Source of the DNA: Chinchilla lanigera
Taxonomy: Eukaryota > Chordata > Mammalia > Rodentia > Chinchillidae
DNA: 64,000 nucleotides
Assembly (NCBI RefSeq): GCF_000276665.1
Contig: NW_004955438.1
Coordinates: 9,256,051 to 9,320,050, forward strand
Reading direction: 5' to 3'
Every line of letters begins with the position of its first letter. The stretch's first letter is position 1. A program made the position numbers and the translations under genes. Below, piece after piece: positions 22,280-35,512 of this stretch. A model generated the notes under the pieces. That model worked only from the letters and a program-made list of their open reading frames with translations. It was not told the origin of the DNA and made no database searches.

Positions 22280-22460
22280 TCTGACCATAAATAGCCCTGA
22301 CCTGCAATCCTGGCTCTGGTGTATATGAGCTGGATACCATTGGGAAAAAGAAAATTCTCTAGTGTCTCCTTTTTTGTGTTTAAAATGGAGTTCTTCATTA
22401 TCTCTTCCTGTCTGCGATTTTTGAAATTTAAGTCAGTGAAGGCATGGTCAACATGATGAA
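22280..22460 (+). mobile_element. MIR SINE remnant
   Basis: GCAATCCTGGCTCTGGTG, then ATGAGCTGGATACCATTGGG, then TTTAAAATGGAGTTCTTCAT match the order of the MIR body. Diverged and partial. Confidence 0.6.
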
Positions 22461-23556
22461 GAGGTCTTTGCTATCTGTTCTCAACACTTGCCATCCTTTT
22501 CTTCTGTACATAGTCATTGCTATTTTTCTAGAAGCTCTGTTAATATATGCCAATTATTTAATTTAATATATAATCTCTTCCTTAGGAATTCTGTATGTAA
22601 ATATCAACTGTTAGAAATTCTGCTGATCAGATTATCTATAACAGGTAATCCCAATTAGCCTAAGGTAAATTGTCCACAGATTGCCTGAAACCTTAGCTGA
22701 AAGATTTTGGATCCTGTTGTGTCAGCGGATAATGCCATTTGTTAGAGACAAAAAAGCAATCTAATTTATATTTTGATAACTTCTATCAATTTTTTATCAA
22801 AATGTATTTGTATATTTGCTAGTCATTATTTATAGAATGTCTTACTGGTCAAGGAAAATGCAGCTAGCCTATCAGAAGAAGGAGAAATGAAGTTTGTGTG
22901 ACTGATTTTCTTAAGATGAATGTTGATTAAAATAAGTCCAAGCTTTTCTTTTTGCTTTCTTTGGTTTGTTTTTCTTTTTGATACTTTGTAGAAGTTGAGT
23001 GTGGAATGACACCCAGGAACTATATATGCAGTGTATCTACAAATGATGTGGGCTGCCAAACTCAATCTAAGAAAATTTTAAACTATGTATTAAATATTTT
23101 ATAATATTATGTCAAATTCAGCAAGAATCTGCAATATGAATTATTTGAACTCTTTTACCATTAATAAGTATTATAGGACATTTTAGGTCCCAAATAGTAA
23201 GTACTTTGTACATAGAAGACTTTGGGAAAATGCTTTACAAAAAGCAGTGTAACTCTAGTTTTCCCCTAATAAATTGGGTTTAAGAGAGTTTAATCATGTC
23301 ACAACTTGTTTAGATTAATAAGATTAAACTTATAGCTGGACTTAGAATAAGGGGTTATTGTTAAGGGTCACTGTGAGCACAATTTGACCTGTAGTTATTT
23401 TATAACCAAAGAGATTAATTCATGAAGCCAGCTTGGCTTTAGTGGTAGTGTGGCTTTGCCTGCTGTAACATCAGAATCTCTCAGAGCACTGGGTACAACT
23501 ATTTGGTAAACTTTTAATTTAATTTCAAATTCATTCAGGAGTTGAGACATAGAACA
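22461..23556. other. Unrecognised DNA
   Basis: AT-rich, with nothing recognised. Confidence 0.5.
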
Positions 23557-23687
23557 GTAAGCCCCGACTTACAAATGAGTTGCATTCCAGAATTGTTCTT
23601 AAGTTGGATTCTCTCATGAGGGCACACTGTGAGTCTTACGCACCTGTGGGAGTTTGCCACTCAAATGTTCTTAAGTCAGGCACTTAC
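23557..23687. mobile_element. Short palindromic-ended DNA transposon (MITE)
   Basis: GTAAGCCCCGACTTACAA at the left is matched in reverse by TTAAGTCAGGCACTTAC at the right, giving inverted ends of about 18 bp around a 131-bp unit. Internal CTTAAGTTGG words resemble the Tigger-like MITEs that carry repeated GACTTA motifs. The target duplication is unclear. Confidence 0.5.
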
Positions 23688-23989
23688 TTTATAGAAAGAT
23701 AAGGTACTGGGGTTCTATACTTGGAATTCCTTGCTTAGATTTCCTTTTTTCATTTCCTATTGCTCCTCTCTTTCCTACAAGCAAATTGAGCACATGGACT
23801 GGAAACTTGGAACACAGACAGGGACTAGAAATTCCTAGGATGCTATGTAAACTCTCAGAAGGGACTGTGCAAAGCAGAGTGTAGTGTATCCTTCATTGTC
23901 CCTTGTACCTGACAGCCGGGAACAAGGCTGTACAAACGGTTTCCCTGGAGGAGCTACTCAAGGCCAACTTCTCTGCCATTGCAGTCCAG

Positions 23990-24180
23990 GTCTTTTAAAT
24001 CCACACCTCTGTAATGCTGGAGAAGTTATTTGCTCTCCCACTACATCCACTCCTAACCCGTGAAATATAGGTAATGTTTGTGTCTCCTTTAGAGGAGCTT
24101 ATGAGTTTTAAAAAAGCAATCTCTGCAACCATTTAAATCGATGCCCTAAACACAGTGTGCAAACAGTAAGTGTATTTTGT
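23990..24180 (+). mobile_element. MIR SINE remnant
   Basis: The order GTGAAATATAGGTAATG, TTATGAGTTTTAAAAAAGCA, CTAAACACAGTGTGCAAACA and AGTAAGTG follows the MIR 3' half. Confidence 0.5.
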
Positions 24181-24289
24181 TCTGTTATAGGCATTTCTAC
24201 TATTAGGGTATAGTGTATGGAAGACATAGCTCGGGAACTGGAAATTTCAGAAGATAACATAGTCTGTTAAGGGGAAGCAGATGAACAGG

Positions 24290-24440
24290 TAGCATCTGTA
24301 ATCTTCAACGTTCTCATCTAGAAAATGGGAAGGACTGCAGTGTTTACTACTACACAGTTATTGTAAGAACTCAGTGGAATAGTGTCTTTAAAACATTTAC
24401 TTATTCTGAGGTGCATGTGATAAACACTTGGCAGCAGTGG
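24290..24440 (+). mobile_element. MIR SINE remnant
   Basis: TTCTCATCTAGAAAATGGGA is the characteristic MIR segment. It is followed by TTATTGTAAGAACTCAGTGG and GATAAACACTTGGCA. Confidence 0.65.
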
Positions 24441-27400
24441 TAAATGAAATGATGTAAAGTCAGAGTTAATGGTGTCCTGACTTGGTTATAATGGCCACAC
24501 TTGAGGGAAGGATACCACTTGAAAGAAAGGGCAACGTACCGTAAATCTTGTAGTAAGTTAAAGAGAACTGTGATCTCCTTCTGCTTTAAACCTCTTGAGC
24601 CTTTCCACTGCTCTATCTCAGTGCTTCCTGAATTTGTGATTTAGATACTACTTTTACTTACTTTGTACATGTTAAAATGTCTTTTAAGGAATAATATTCA
24701 TGTACTGGGATTTTAGTGTGGAATTATTTTGCCCCAAGCATGCATCAGACATCATTTGCAACTTTCAAAGCTAGGAATCAGACTATTAGTGTTCCAAGGA
24801 AAATATTGTGTGATGATAGAAAGTGGCTCATTTTAGGGAAAGATGACAGTAACACAAATTGATCAATACCATTACTGTTCTAAAGCAGATTAAATGAGTT
24901 TCTGAGATTAAGAGAATCCAGCCACACTTGATACAGTTTCTTTGAATGTTGTGCATATTTATTATCTCTTCTCAAGTCTCTTTCCACCTTTCCACCTGGA
25001 AGCCTTTTTACTTAGGATTGTGACAGGCAAATCTAAAATCTTAATGCTTTATAAATAATCCACCTACCTTAATACACTTTTACTTATCTCATTTATTTTG
25101 TATGTATTAGTTATATTATTATATTGTATGTGTATGTTTACTTTTATTTTATTTGCACAGATGAATGAAAATCAGAATGGGCTATTTTTCCAAGTGTAGA
25201 TCTTTGGTCTCCATAGAAAATCAAGAAAAAGGACTTACGTTGATATTTCAAAAGAGAAATCCCTTCCCCTAATTGTTCTTTATGTTTCCCTTTAATATAG
25301 CTTAAAAATGGAGGTAAAGTTGAATTATTCAGCTCAGATCATCCCGGTAATTTTCTCACCAAACACTTCACTTTGAGGTAGAGACTATTAATTGTTACAA
25401 CTCTGAGTAGCCGGAGAGATAAGAGAGAGGTACTGGCAGAGGACAGGTTTAGACAGTCCATTTAAGCACTCTTTCCTGCTCAATCTAGATCGGGAGACTT
25501 GGGGAGCTTTTATTAGCTGTGTGACTCTCACTGCACTAACTGGGTCCTGCCAGGATCTGTGGCACAAGCCTCTCCAACTCCCTGCGGGCTTTGGGTCAGA
25601 TTTTTCATTTCACACATCATTCAGCTCCTCACTCCAGTGATTCTGAAGCGCCGATAACCCACCTGTTTCTTTGTGAACGTTAGCACTTATTATTTAAATG
25701 CATACTTTGGAGAAATGGAAATTACAATACAAATTCTTAAAAAAGCATACACACTGGGGGGCTTCTATGGTAGATTCTCTTAGAAACCATCTTAGAAAAT
25801 AATGAAATTTGGAGTGAGAAAATGTAATAATTTACTTTGTTCTTGATGATTGTTCAAATGTATAATAATGTTTTTTATAGAGCTTCTCTACACATTTATA
25901 ACATATGATTGTAGCTGAGTTTATATGAAATATATTTTTTATTAAGTATAAAATATATTCTTGTTTAATGTCTGGTGGTCTGTAGGCAGGTGAGAAGAAT
26001 CCTTTTCTAACCTTAAATGAGCCCTTTTCTAAAAATGCCCATGATTTTATTCTAATAAGCAAGCCTTTCCTAATGTAGAACTGTCTATGTGAAATCAAAC
26101 CAGCTTTAAAGTAAATAAAAGAAATTAAAGTAATATTTAAAAAGTGGTATCACAGTAGTGGGACCCTTTTAAGATTTAGAAAGAATCTGAATTAATAGTT
26201 GAGCATTTGTGAGAAAGTTTTATTCCTATCAGAACGTATTTAATTACTATGTTGAGTTAATGAACACATCAATAATATACCTGAAGTTGATTTAACACCT
26301 GGGTTTGCTGGAAAGTCGTAGAAAATTTAAAGGTACTATGATATTAGTCACACTTTAATTTGAAGTTGCATTTTGAATTTGGACGCATAATGATGAGAGA
26401 ATATTTTGCCTCACTTCTGAATATCTTTTCCATTGTCTTCACGTGGCTGTACTTAAAGACAGGGCCTTTAGAAGGTTAGCTCCAGTTAAAGGAGGTTATA
26501 AGACAAACTCCTAATCCAATATGACTCGTGTCATTCTAAGAAGAGAGTCACATTAGTGATGTTTGTGGCCAGACGCTAGGCTGTTAAATGAACAAGAAGG
26601 CTGCCCACAGCAAAGTCAAGAGAAAAGCCTCAGGACAAATCCATTCCATTTATTTTACCACTCAAAATCATGATCACTTAAAGGATGATTGGTGTTGAGA
26701 AGTATCATACATTTTTCTATGTGTAGATGTGACCTATGTTAGGTACAGGAAGGGAAGCTTTACTGTGATCAAAAATTCAACTGGAGAATGATAATGTCTG
26801 TTCATACACATGAAAGTGAATCTTTGAATCTTCTTTTCTCAGCCCAGTGATTCAACTATATTTTCCAGAAATACTTTCAGAGACACACCTGCCAGATAAT
26901 ATTTATTCAGCCAGATAATATATATGTCGCTGATAATGTTTATATTACCAATATTACTTAAATCATATCTTCAACAGAAAAAAATTTCCAATCCCATAAA
27001 TCCACCAAAACTATGGAACGAGGGTGGCCACTTTAATTGGGCATCACCAGCAGCCACATACAGGATGATATCTACCTTCTTCCATGAACATTTATGGCCT
27101 GCTCCACCCCCGAGTAAGTCTGGTTTTTCTCAGCGTCCACCTTCATTTCTTGATTTTGTTCTTTCTTCTGTCCAAATAAGCTCACCTCCTTCTCAGTGTC
27201 CAGCTTTGCCAAATGAGAAGGATTACAATTCCCTTTTCAGTGCATAAAATATTTCATTACACCTTTGCTTCAACACATTTGGTGCCAACCCTAAACTTCC
27301 TCAATTAAGGGGACCACAGGGAAGTAATCTGTTACATTTCTAGGAAGTAAAGAAATCTGCCCCAAGGTAAAATGTCATTGTCCACCCTAGAGGAAGTGTT

Positions 27401-28370
27401 TTGGATAATTTTAAACCTTATCTCCAGTGAACCTATTTTTAATCAATCAGATAAGAAAAATGTGATGTTGCTCTGTATTGGAAATGGAGCAGTAAACATA
27501 GAAACAACCATCTTCAGTATAACACACCTGGGGCTGTTGTAGGTTTGAATAAAACAACTGTCCTAATAGCCAAAGTCAAACACACATATATTGCTGCCAA
27601 ACATTGTCCCATGATCCATGAAGAGAATTCTCAACAGAGAAAGCAGCTTTGCAACAATTTCAGGATGGTGGAAGCACAGCTCTCTGCCACTTTCACCTTC
27701 CAGCTGTCAATTCCCTTCCAGTTGAGTATCAGTTGTTGTATTTCTTCCTCAACTTTGCTTTTGCCTGTCTCCTGCCTCAATTTATATTATGTATATTTTA
27801 AAGTGCAGTTGAAAAAATTGATTGCTTAAAAAATATGAAAGTAGTTGACAGTAAATCATTATTAGGAAAAAACAACTTTCAATAATATAGATCATTCCCT
27901 TAGAAAACTAATTTTAGCAGATACATATGTTAAACTAATATCAATTTGCTAGAGCCTGTTAACACATATTATACTATGTATGGAAGCAGAATAAAAACGG
28001 TATGTTAACTTTTATAGTCCTTATTGTACTTATTTTTCAGGAGAGATATCCTATTTATTTATTGCATGACTCTTACAAGAACCAATTATTGTTGAGAGTT
28101 ATTAAATTATTTAAAATGTTAATTATTGTAAATAGTTCTTACAATGGAAAAAAGAGAACATTTAATTTTTAATATGTAGAAAAAGTAAATCATCAATTGT
28201 ATTTTTTATGCCATCAAATCTTTCCATGTTCTCTGCACGATCGTTTCCAATTACTCAGTTGACAGCATGGCTAAGTGTGCAGATGGGGCCAGTAGAGTGA
28301 CAGCTGTGTATATAGAAACTGATGCTGGTCAGCTGCTCTGGGTTGCACGAACCTCTCAGAGTCGTCTATT
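24441..28370. other. Long unrecognised AT-rich stretch
   Basis: Almost 4 kb in which I recognise no clear repeat. A MIR-like phrase (TTATTAGCTGTGTGACTCTC) occurs near 25512. A short tandem AGATAATAT(T/A)TAT duplication is near 26893-26922. Open frames at 26924-27247 and 27545-27829 (107 and 94 codons) lack recognisable content. TTTGGTGCCAACCC at about 27280 resembles a primer-binding site, but no LTR accompanies it. Confidence 0.45.
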
Positions 28371-28640
28371 GGGAATTTAATCCCCAGTGCATCAGTGTTG
28401 GGGTGGATCCTAATGGGAGGAGTGTACATGGCTAGGGCTCCTCCCTTGGGAATGGATTCAAGCTCATTATAAAAGGGCCTGAAGCTCCAAGTGAATCTTT
28501 TTCTGTCTCATGATGTGATGCTCTCTGCCATGTGAAGGTTCAGCAGAGTTCCTCACCAGATATTGACCACCTAGTCTTGGCTTTCCCAGCCCACATAGAA
28601 ATGAATTAAATAAACTTTTGTGCTTTACATATTACATACC
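28371..28640 (+). repeat. MaLR-type LTR, 5' truncated
   Basis: GGGAATTTAATCCCCAGTGC, TTGGGGTGGATCCTAATGGG, TATAAAAGGGCCTGAAG, TCTGCCATGTGAAGG and an AATAAA inside GAATTAAATAAACTTTTG follow an ERVL-MaLR LTR from mid-U3 to the poly-A signal. Confidence 0.75.
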
Positions 28641-30733
28641 TTGTCATGCTCTATATATCAGTGTAAAATATAATAAGATAGAAGCTATACAATAAAAGGG
28701 GAAAACATGTACATAAGGGAAAAAAAGCACATTAAATACTTATTTTAGTCTGTTCTCAGATCCTCTAGGAGCGATCTTTTTAGTCCCTGTTCTATGACAG
28801 CAAAAGTAGCCGTGTAAGCATTCAATCTCCTTTTGATTGATCTATCATGAAGAGACATGGCTTAAACTTGGGAGATAATAAGAATATTTCAGCCACCAAC
28901 ACTACTGATCTATGCCAAATGGCAGAGTTACAGATAGAACCAGTCCCAAGTTGAGCCAGTGAGACACAGGATTTCTGACATGGGCTCAGCGGAACTGAAG
29001 TGTGCACTTGAGCACACTTGAGCACACTCTCTGTGCACTTGAGCCATAAGATGTGAAATAAGAGAGCCACCTACAGCCATACTTCTTGCTTCATGTACCA
29101 GAATGAAAAAAGACATTCTGTAGACACAAGTGGGCAGGTAGGGAGCTATATGTACAGAAGCAAAGGAAAGATGAGGAAAAACATGTAAAGCAGCATGAAT
29201 CCTTGGGACCATGTATTCCTGAATTCAAGAATCCTCAGAAAATATTTTTTCTTTTACCCAGGTAGATTTCACATCCACCAAACAAATTAACTCTTTGGAA
29301 CTCTGAGGAGTCAGCAGTCCATGTCAAAAGTGCAGCAGTGTACACTGATTTTATACCAAATGTGCTGCTCATAGGATGATCTGATACTTGGAAATACAGT
29401 GATTGTTACCAAAGTCTCACTGATCAGAGGCTTATCACAAAGTACACGCCTTATCTGTGTCACTGTAACTTCACTGGAACATGCTCTGCCCTCCTAACTG
29501 TAAAACACCTTCTTTGGGAAAATTAGAAAATTAGACTAAAACTACATCAAATGACTAGCACATTACAAAAAAGCAAAAAGAGCCAGTAAGAAAGGAGGCA
29601 GAATGAATGATGCCAGGTTGAGATGCTGGGCTTTTCTGTAGATATCCAAGATCTGACTGCACTATTATCCTAAACAGCTCAGTGTCTCGGCAACGATCAT
29701 CCTATTTGTTTTTTTTTTTTTTTCTGAACTCAGCCATGATTACCATAACATTATTTTTGCAATGCTATACACTTGTAGTCCTTAAAATGAAAAAAAAAAA
29801 AAATGAAACAATTAGGTTTCTGGGGCTTTTCTGAAGCTGAGTACAAAAACTTCAGATAGGAGTTTTAGTTAGAGAATGATATGAAAATCAAATCTTCACT
29901 TTCATTCTGGCTGCAATGGATTTATAGTGGTTAGGTAATGTGAATTCTTAAGTATATGTTTTGCACTGCAAACATTTAGCATAATTATTTGACTATAATG
30001 TGAATGCGTGATTTGTTTTATTATGCATTTGTGAAAATTTGATGCGTGACACCCATTCACTTAAAATGTAAAAATTTTTATGCCAAATATTGACTTCAGT
30101 CTTTCTCTGGATCTTTTTCTTTGTTATTCTGCATTGGTAGAATTCATTCTTTAACAAAGAAATGCATGTCTTTGCACCCTGCTACTAATCATTTTAAGGC
30201 ATGAAGCTTTTGTGCGACAGTAGGTTGGTGTTGCTCTTTACACAATTATTTATGAGGATTCCTGCCAGCCTTGTCCATTTCCAGGGATCTTAAGTCAAGG
30301 TCAAGGGAAGTGAATAATAAATGGTCATCACAGCACCCTGATATTTATGATATAATTTGTGCATTGCTCATAAACTTCTGTCTGTGAGCCACTTTAAGCA
30401 GCAGAATTACATGGTTGGATAAGTAATAAAGAATAATTTGACAAGTTCCAACACAAAACTCAACACAGGAGCAAATTGAAAATATCAAATAGGAGGAATA
30501 AATTGTGCAGTCAAGTGACTAGATACACAGGGTGTAAGCAAGCAGGGTGAATAAAGCTACGGAATGCAGACATGGACACTAAGGTCAGCATGTGGATCAC
30601 ACAGCACACCGTGCCCACCCAAAAGGTGTCATGCTTGGGGAGCATCACTTGCTTATGTCATGAGTCATTACGGTGAATGCAGAGTGGTGTCCTCCCAAAA
30701 CCTCTGTCATGGGACTGTGTTTCCACCTATCAG
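28641..30733. other. Unrecognised DNA
   Basis: Homopolymer runs occur at about 29706 (T) and 29791 (A). A short AGCACACTTGAGCACACT duplication is near 29010. Open frames at 28822-29212 and 30564-30812 show no family signature. Confidence 0.5.
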
Positions 30734-30868
30734 AATTGGGAGGCTGAGGCAGGATGATCGTTGCAAGTTCAAGGCCAGCCTGGGCTACACAGTGAGCTCA
30801 AGGCCAGCCTAAACTGCATAGTGAGACCCTGTCTCAAAAAGACAAACAAACAGACAAAAAAACCCAAA
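30734..30868 (+). mobile_element. B1 SINE, 5' truncated
   Basis: Starts at GAATTGGGAGGCTGAGGCAG and continues through both AAGGCCAGCCT blocks to GTGAGACCCTGTCTC and a tail with CAAACAAACAGAC. The first 50 or so bases of the B1 body are missing. Confidence 0.93.
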
Positions 30869-31069
30869 ACGAAGTAACAGCCTGAAGAAGCAAGAATTGG
30901 TTAATGGCAGAAAATAAAATTAAACTAAAATTTGGTGCCTCTTGGACACAGTGCAACTGACTCCCACTGGTACTTCATATGCCAGATGCTGGAGTTGGCA
31001 GAGAATGGGTTCTCAATTAGGCAAATCTATCCCCTCTTACCCCTGTACTGCTAAAGCTGTGGCCTTGGC

Positions 31070-31480
31070 AGAACTCAGGGCAATAACTTCCTAACAAGTC
31101 CCACCGCTCTTTATCTTGCCCCTTTAGAGTCTATATGCCACATGTTCGCCCAAGAGATCCCTTCAGTTTGTTAAGTTAGATTACATCACTCTTCTGCTCA
31201 ATGACTTCAAATTGTTCCCACTCACTCAGTGAAAGCCAAGCTTCTCACAGCTTATAAAATCTTATTCTGTGTCTCCAAACCTTGTGTTTGGATGTTGACT
31301 CCTGCTCATGTTCCCTGAATATATTTCCAGCCAAGGTTTCTCCTTTCTATTTCCTAAAGATTCTATGCCTCATCTTTCTTAGGTACTTGAGAGCATAGTC
31401 TCTCACACTCCAGCACTCCTGGGGACTCCACAGCCATCTCTCCATGCTCATTTTCTATGTGATCTTTATCAGTTTCAGGC
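31070..31480 (+). mobile_element. L2 LINE 3' fragment
   Basis: The order TTCCTAACAAGTCCCACC, TTAGATTACATCACTCTTCT, GCTCAATGACTTCAAATTG, GAAAGCCAAGCTTCTCA and CACTCCAGCACTCC matches the 3' part of ancient L2 elements. It may extend to about 31640. No reading frame persists. Confidence 0.7.
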
Positions 31481-31699
31481 AAAGGTGTATACATGTATGT
31501 GTGTCTCTGTATTTATTTTCTTTATTTCTGTCTCTGAAACAAAGGCTTTCTCTGTGTTATTCACTGATTTATCCAAATACCTTCTAGACATATATGGGCA
31601 GGTGTGTTCCCATTACATATTTGCTGAAGAAAAAACTCACAGAGCTGGGCCCTTCCTCTCATATCCAGAGATGTCATCCATTGTCATTTTATTTCTTTA

Positions 31700-32759
31700 A
31701 CAAAACATATGTTTATATGTAAATATGATTTAACCCAAGGAACCAGAACAGAAAATATAATGAAAATAATTAATGAAGTGCAGTAATAAGTAGAAGAGAA
31801 AAGATAATCTGAAAGTTGCCAAAAATTTTTAAAGGAGAGAAAAATTAAAAATGGTGAAGACCAAAAATTGACTATGAAAAAGCAACTTGTTTAAAAATTG
31901 TAAGGTCTTTGGTGAAGTGTAAGAGAAGATTTGTCATTTTGAAGAGGATAGGAAAAGCTCATGAATGGGTTTAAATCTTCAGTGGAGATGAGGTAAGAGA
32001 AAAAGCACTTTCAGTAAAGAGATAATTGCAGATCTTGGGCAAGAATGCAGCTACAATATCTTCCATGTCATACATTAAGAGTGGCATCAGAAAGTAGTTG
32101 AGAATCCATTTGAAAAATATACCATTGGGCAAAGATGAGACAGTTTGAACCTAAATAGGCATAAATGCTATAGAGTGAAAGGCATTAAATTTGAATCCTT
32201 AACAACAATAAAATAAGAAGTCAGTCAACATTGGGAGACACTAGAGGGCAAGCTCATTATTTTGAAAGTAGTACTTTTCATTGGCTTTTAAATATAAACC
32301 ATGGGATCAATGAAATAAATATTTAATAAAGACAAATGTGTCTTTATCAGAATTTATCTGATAAATAGACAGTATCATAAAACTAGCAATGGTCACTGTA
32401 ACTTTTGTATGAGATATTGAATCATGGCCCTGACCATCAATTCTTAAAGAAGAGAGAATCAGTTATCTTTTCTGAAAAATGAAAGCACCAACTGGCACTG
32501 CAGTGTAGCTGCCAAAGGAAACAAAAATGAACGTGATCAAACCTCAGTAGATAGATCCCAATTTACAGAAGAGCATACTTATCTGCACCAAGGTAATGCA
32601 ATCACAAAGTTTTAAATGTTTAATGTAATTATGCTTGTAGCCTGCCTTCCTGTTCCCAACGATGCTCTATTCCCCTTGAGAAACAAACAAAAATTTCTCA
32701 TGGCCCTGGTTTTCTGCTTGTAAGAGATGTTCAGTAATAGTTTCAGTGCTACACATATA
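31700..32759. other. Unrecognised AT-rich DNA
   Basis: Nothing recognised. Confidence 0.5.
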
Positions 32760-33133
32760 TTATGGTTTGTGTCTTCATGTCCCTCCAAATCGTCATGCAG
32801 CCGTGGGGTGGGCATCTAGAATTTTTGTAATTGATCCATGATCCAATGCTGAGATTATGGGTGTGAGTGCTACACCCACCCTGGGGCAGGTAACTTGCAT
32901 ACAATATAAGGGAGATAAAGAGGCTGCTTGCCACCACTCCTCCCTTTTGCTCTTGTTGCTTTGCTGTTCTGCCACCATAAACTGTTGCACTCTACCATGT
33001 ACCACTCTGCCTTGGAGCCAGCCAAGTATGGACTAAAACCTCCACAAACTGTGAGCTAAGTAAACCTTTCCTCCCTTAATTTTAGGTGTTAGGTATTTTG
33101 TCCCAGTAATGAGAGAAAAGTAACCAAGACAGC
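32760..33133 (+). repeat. MaLR-type solo LTR
   Basis: TTATGGTTTGTGTCTTCATG at the start, CCCTCCAAATCGTCATGC, a mid-region CACTCCTCCCTTTTGCTC, TCCACAAACTGTGAGCTAAG, TAAACCTTTCCTCC and GTATTTTGTCCCAGTAATGA at the end give the complete order of an ERVL-MaLR LTR. An ID SINE lies just downstream. Confidence 0.82.
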
Positions 33134-33160
33134 ACACAACATTTATTTGGATTTTTTTTT

Positions 33161-33263
33161 TTGTTTTTTTTGTTTGTTTGTTTTTCTCCTGTACCGGGAA
33201 CCAAACTCATGACCTTGCGCTTCCCAGGCAAGCGCTTTGCCGCTGAGCTAAATCCCCAGCCCC
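33161..33263 (-). mobile_element. ID SINE
   Basis: A minus-strand copy with a (TTTG)-interrupted T-run and TGTACCGGGAACCAAACTCA. The duplication TGGATTTTTTTTT lies at 33148-33160 and 33264-33276. CAAAGCG subfamily. Confidence 0.96.
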
Positions 33264-33276
33264 TGGATTTTTTTTT

Positions 33277-34050
33277 AAATTGATAGGTTTCCTCTTTCAA
33301 AGCATACTTCAACTTTTTTTTTTCTGGGATGTATCACTAGTTTGGGAAATTCTTTTTCTACTGAAATCATTGTAAAGAGTAGTTAACAAACATTCTTAAG
33401 ACTACATGGCCCACAGTTACTTTAATTTCTTCACTGTCACTTCCACAGTGAAATAAATTTAGTAAAATCTCAAAGAAAGTTTAAATCTTCTACCTGAACT
33501 CTCATAATTCTGAAATCAGAAACCAGCCTCATTTGCCCTCATTCTCCTGAAGTATTTCACTACCCAACTACATTTCAAGTCAAAGTCTATCTATTATCTC
33601 TTAGACATCCTTAGACTTATCACTTTCATTTGCTGCTTCAATGAAAATCAAATAAGAAAGTACATGGTATGTGAAGATATTCTGTCAACTTTAAGATATT
33701 TTGGTGCTAAAAGTTTCTGTTGCCATGCTTTTAAAACATGAATTATCAAAATACTTTTTCTTGTTGAAAGTTTTTATCGAGTTGTTAAGCAGAATGTAGT
33801 AAAATTGTGAAATTCATTAAATAAAAAAAACCTCTATTATATAGATAAAGTTCCACTTCAGGTGGATCTCAAATGCTCAGAAATTATTGACTTCTTTTGG
33901 TTTTCTCCTACCCTGTTTATTTATCTATTTATTTTCATTCTCAAGCCGTATACTTTCCTTTTCCTAAATACTTCCATTTGTAGAGATGCAGATCATTTAC
34001 CAAGGAGAATCATCTTTCACAGATTATTGTCCTCCACTTTCTTCAAAATA
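33277..34050. other. Unrecognised DNA
   Basis: Nothing recognised. Confidence 0.5.
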
Positions 34051-34064
34051 CCCTTCTAATCATT

Positions 34065-34221
34065 TCTCTTTTTTTGTCTTTTTGAGGCAAGCTCTCTCTA
34101 TGCAGTTCAGGCTAGCCTTGAGCTCACTTTGCAGCCCTGGCTGGTCTCGAACTCACAACAATATTCTTACTTCAGCCTCCCAAGTGCTGGGATTACAGGC
34201 ATGTGCCACCATGCCCAGCTC
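34065..34221 (-). mobile_element. B1 SINE
   Basis: A minus-strand full-length copy ending CAAGTGCTGGGATTACAGG and CACCATGCCCAGCT. The 14-bp duplication CCCTTCTAATCATT lies at 34051-34064 and 34222-34235. Confidence 0.96.
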
Positions 34222-34615
34222 CCCTTCTAATCATTAACAGCTTGTGTTTTGCCCATGTTCCCCAGAGTCAGAGCCTGAGACAAGCATTATGGAAAACTGG
34301 TTTACTAAGGGATATCACTCAGGAGAGACCCATGAAGGCATAAAATCAGGTTAACGAAGGAGCAGAAGTCTAATGAGTTAAAGTTCCAGGATCTGTCTGA
34401 TTCCACAGGAGACCACAGGAATTTAATGACACTTCAGAGAGTTTTACACTACAGAAAATGAAAATACTTAGAGCTTGGAAAGGGAAAATCTTCACGAATG
34501 CAAAGACAGAAACAGTTGATTTCAGTGTAGCAGAGTGTGCTGAAGAATCTGATCCCTGCGGTCTCAGGGTTGAGATGTAAATTCTAAGTCCTGGTTTCAC
34601 TGACTCAATATTATT

Positions 34616-34728
34616 ATTATTATTATTATTTTTTTTTTTTTTGGTTTTTTTCCGGTACTGGGAACCGAACTCATGACCTTGCGCTTGCCAGGCAGGCGCT
34701 TTTGCCACTGAGCTAAATCCCCAGCCCC
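34616..34728 (-). mobile_element. ID SINE with (TTA)n at its tail
   Basis: A minus-strand copy. The duplication TGACTCAATATTATT lies at 34601-34615 and 34729-34743. A TTA array joins the duplication to the T-run, so the tail has expanded into a microsatellite. CAAAAGCG subfamily. Confidence 0.97.
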
Positions 34729-34743
34729 TGACTCAATATTATT

Positions 34744-35329
34744 TTTAAAATTGGGATAAAAAAGCTCCCAACTCACAGAATTGTTTGGGGGATTAAGTAA
34801 AGCAGTATATATAAATCATTTTGAGCAATTCTGTCATAAAACTTGATCAAATTTTATGAATTATTATGATTATATTTATTAACTGATAGGGGTCCTGAAA
34901 CATAGGATCTGTTTTTAAGAGTCTAAAGGATCAGCAGTATACTCAAGCCCATGCATGTAGACAGTATTCATAAAAGAGTCAGTAGGAATTCAAAATGAGA
35001 GACGTGGATTGTCATCACTGGCAACTTCCACTAAAATGATTTGTGGGCACTGGGTAGTCTTGGGAAGGGCACTTATTGGGGCAAAGAAATGTAGGAATGG
35101 AATGTTTAGACATAATTGTGGTACAATACAGGATCATGTCTGCGGGGAGAAAGAACGTAAATACTGGACACTGACTCTGAGTTTGACTTCAGAATGGCAA
35201 GGCTCAGTCCCATGATGTTTTGGATCTAGAAGGAACTTGATGTTAAGAACAAGAGAATTGTTTAATTACTGGAAGCAAAATATTAATTAATATTATTGGG
35301 AATATGTAGGTTAATCTGATAATATATAC
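34744..35329. other. Unrecognised DNA
   Basis: Nothing recognised. Confidence 0.5.
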
Positions 35330-35490
35330 CGTGAACTCTTAATCTCCACAGCCACCCTATAAACGTGTGATTTATCCTCATATTAGAGATGAAAATTCAT
35401 GTGCCTTGTTTAAATGATATTGCTCAAATTAACACATTTGGTAAGTTGAGTAGTTAGTACCAATCCTAGGTTGGTCTCAAGCCAGGATTA
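35330..35490 (+). mobile_element. MIR SINE remnant
   Basis: CTTAATCTCCACAGCCACCC, TATAAACGTGTGATTTATCC, TTAGAGATGAAAATTCATG, AATTAACACATTTGGTAAGT and CCAATCCTAGGTTGG follow the MIR consensus order well. Confidence 0.7.
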
Positions 35491-35512
35491 CATTTTTAAC
35501 TTTATTTATTTC

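Noticed and set aside
26924..27310. Possible LTR end with primer site TTTGGTGCCAACCC
   Set aside because: No second LTR, poly-A signal pattern or polypurine tract could be found. The primer-like word alone is too short.
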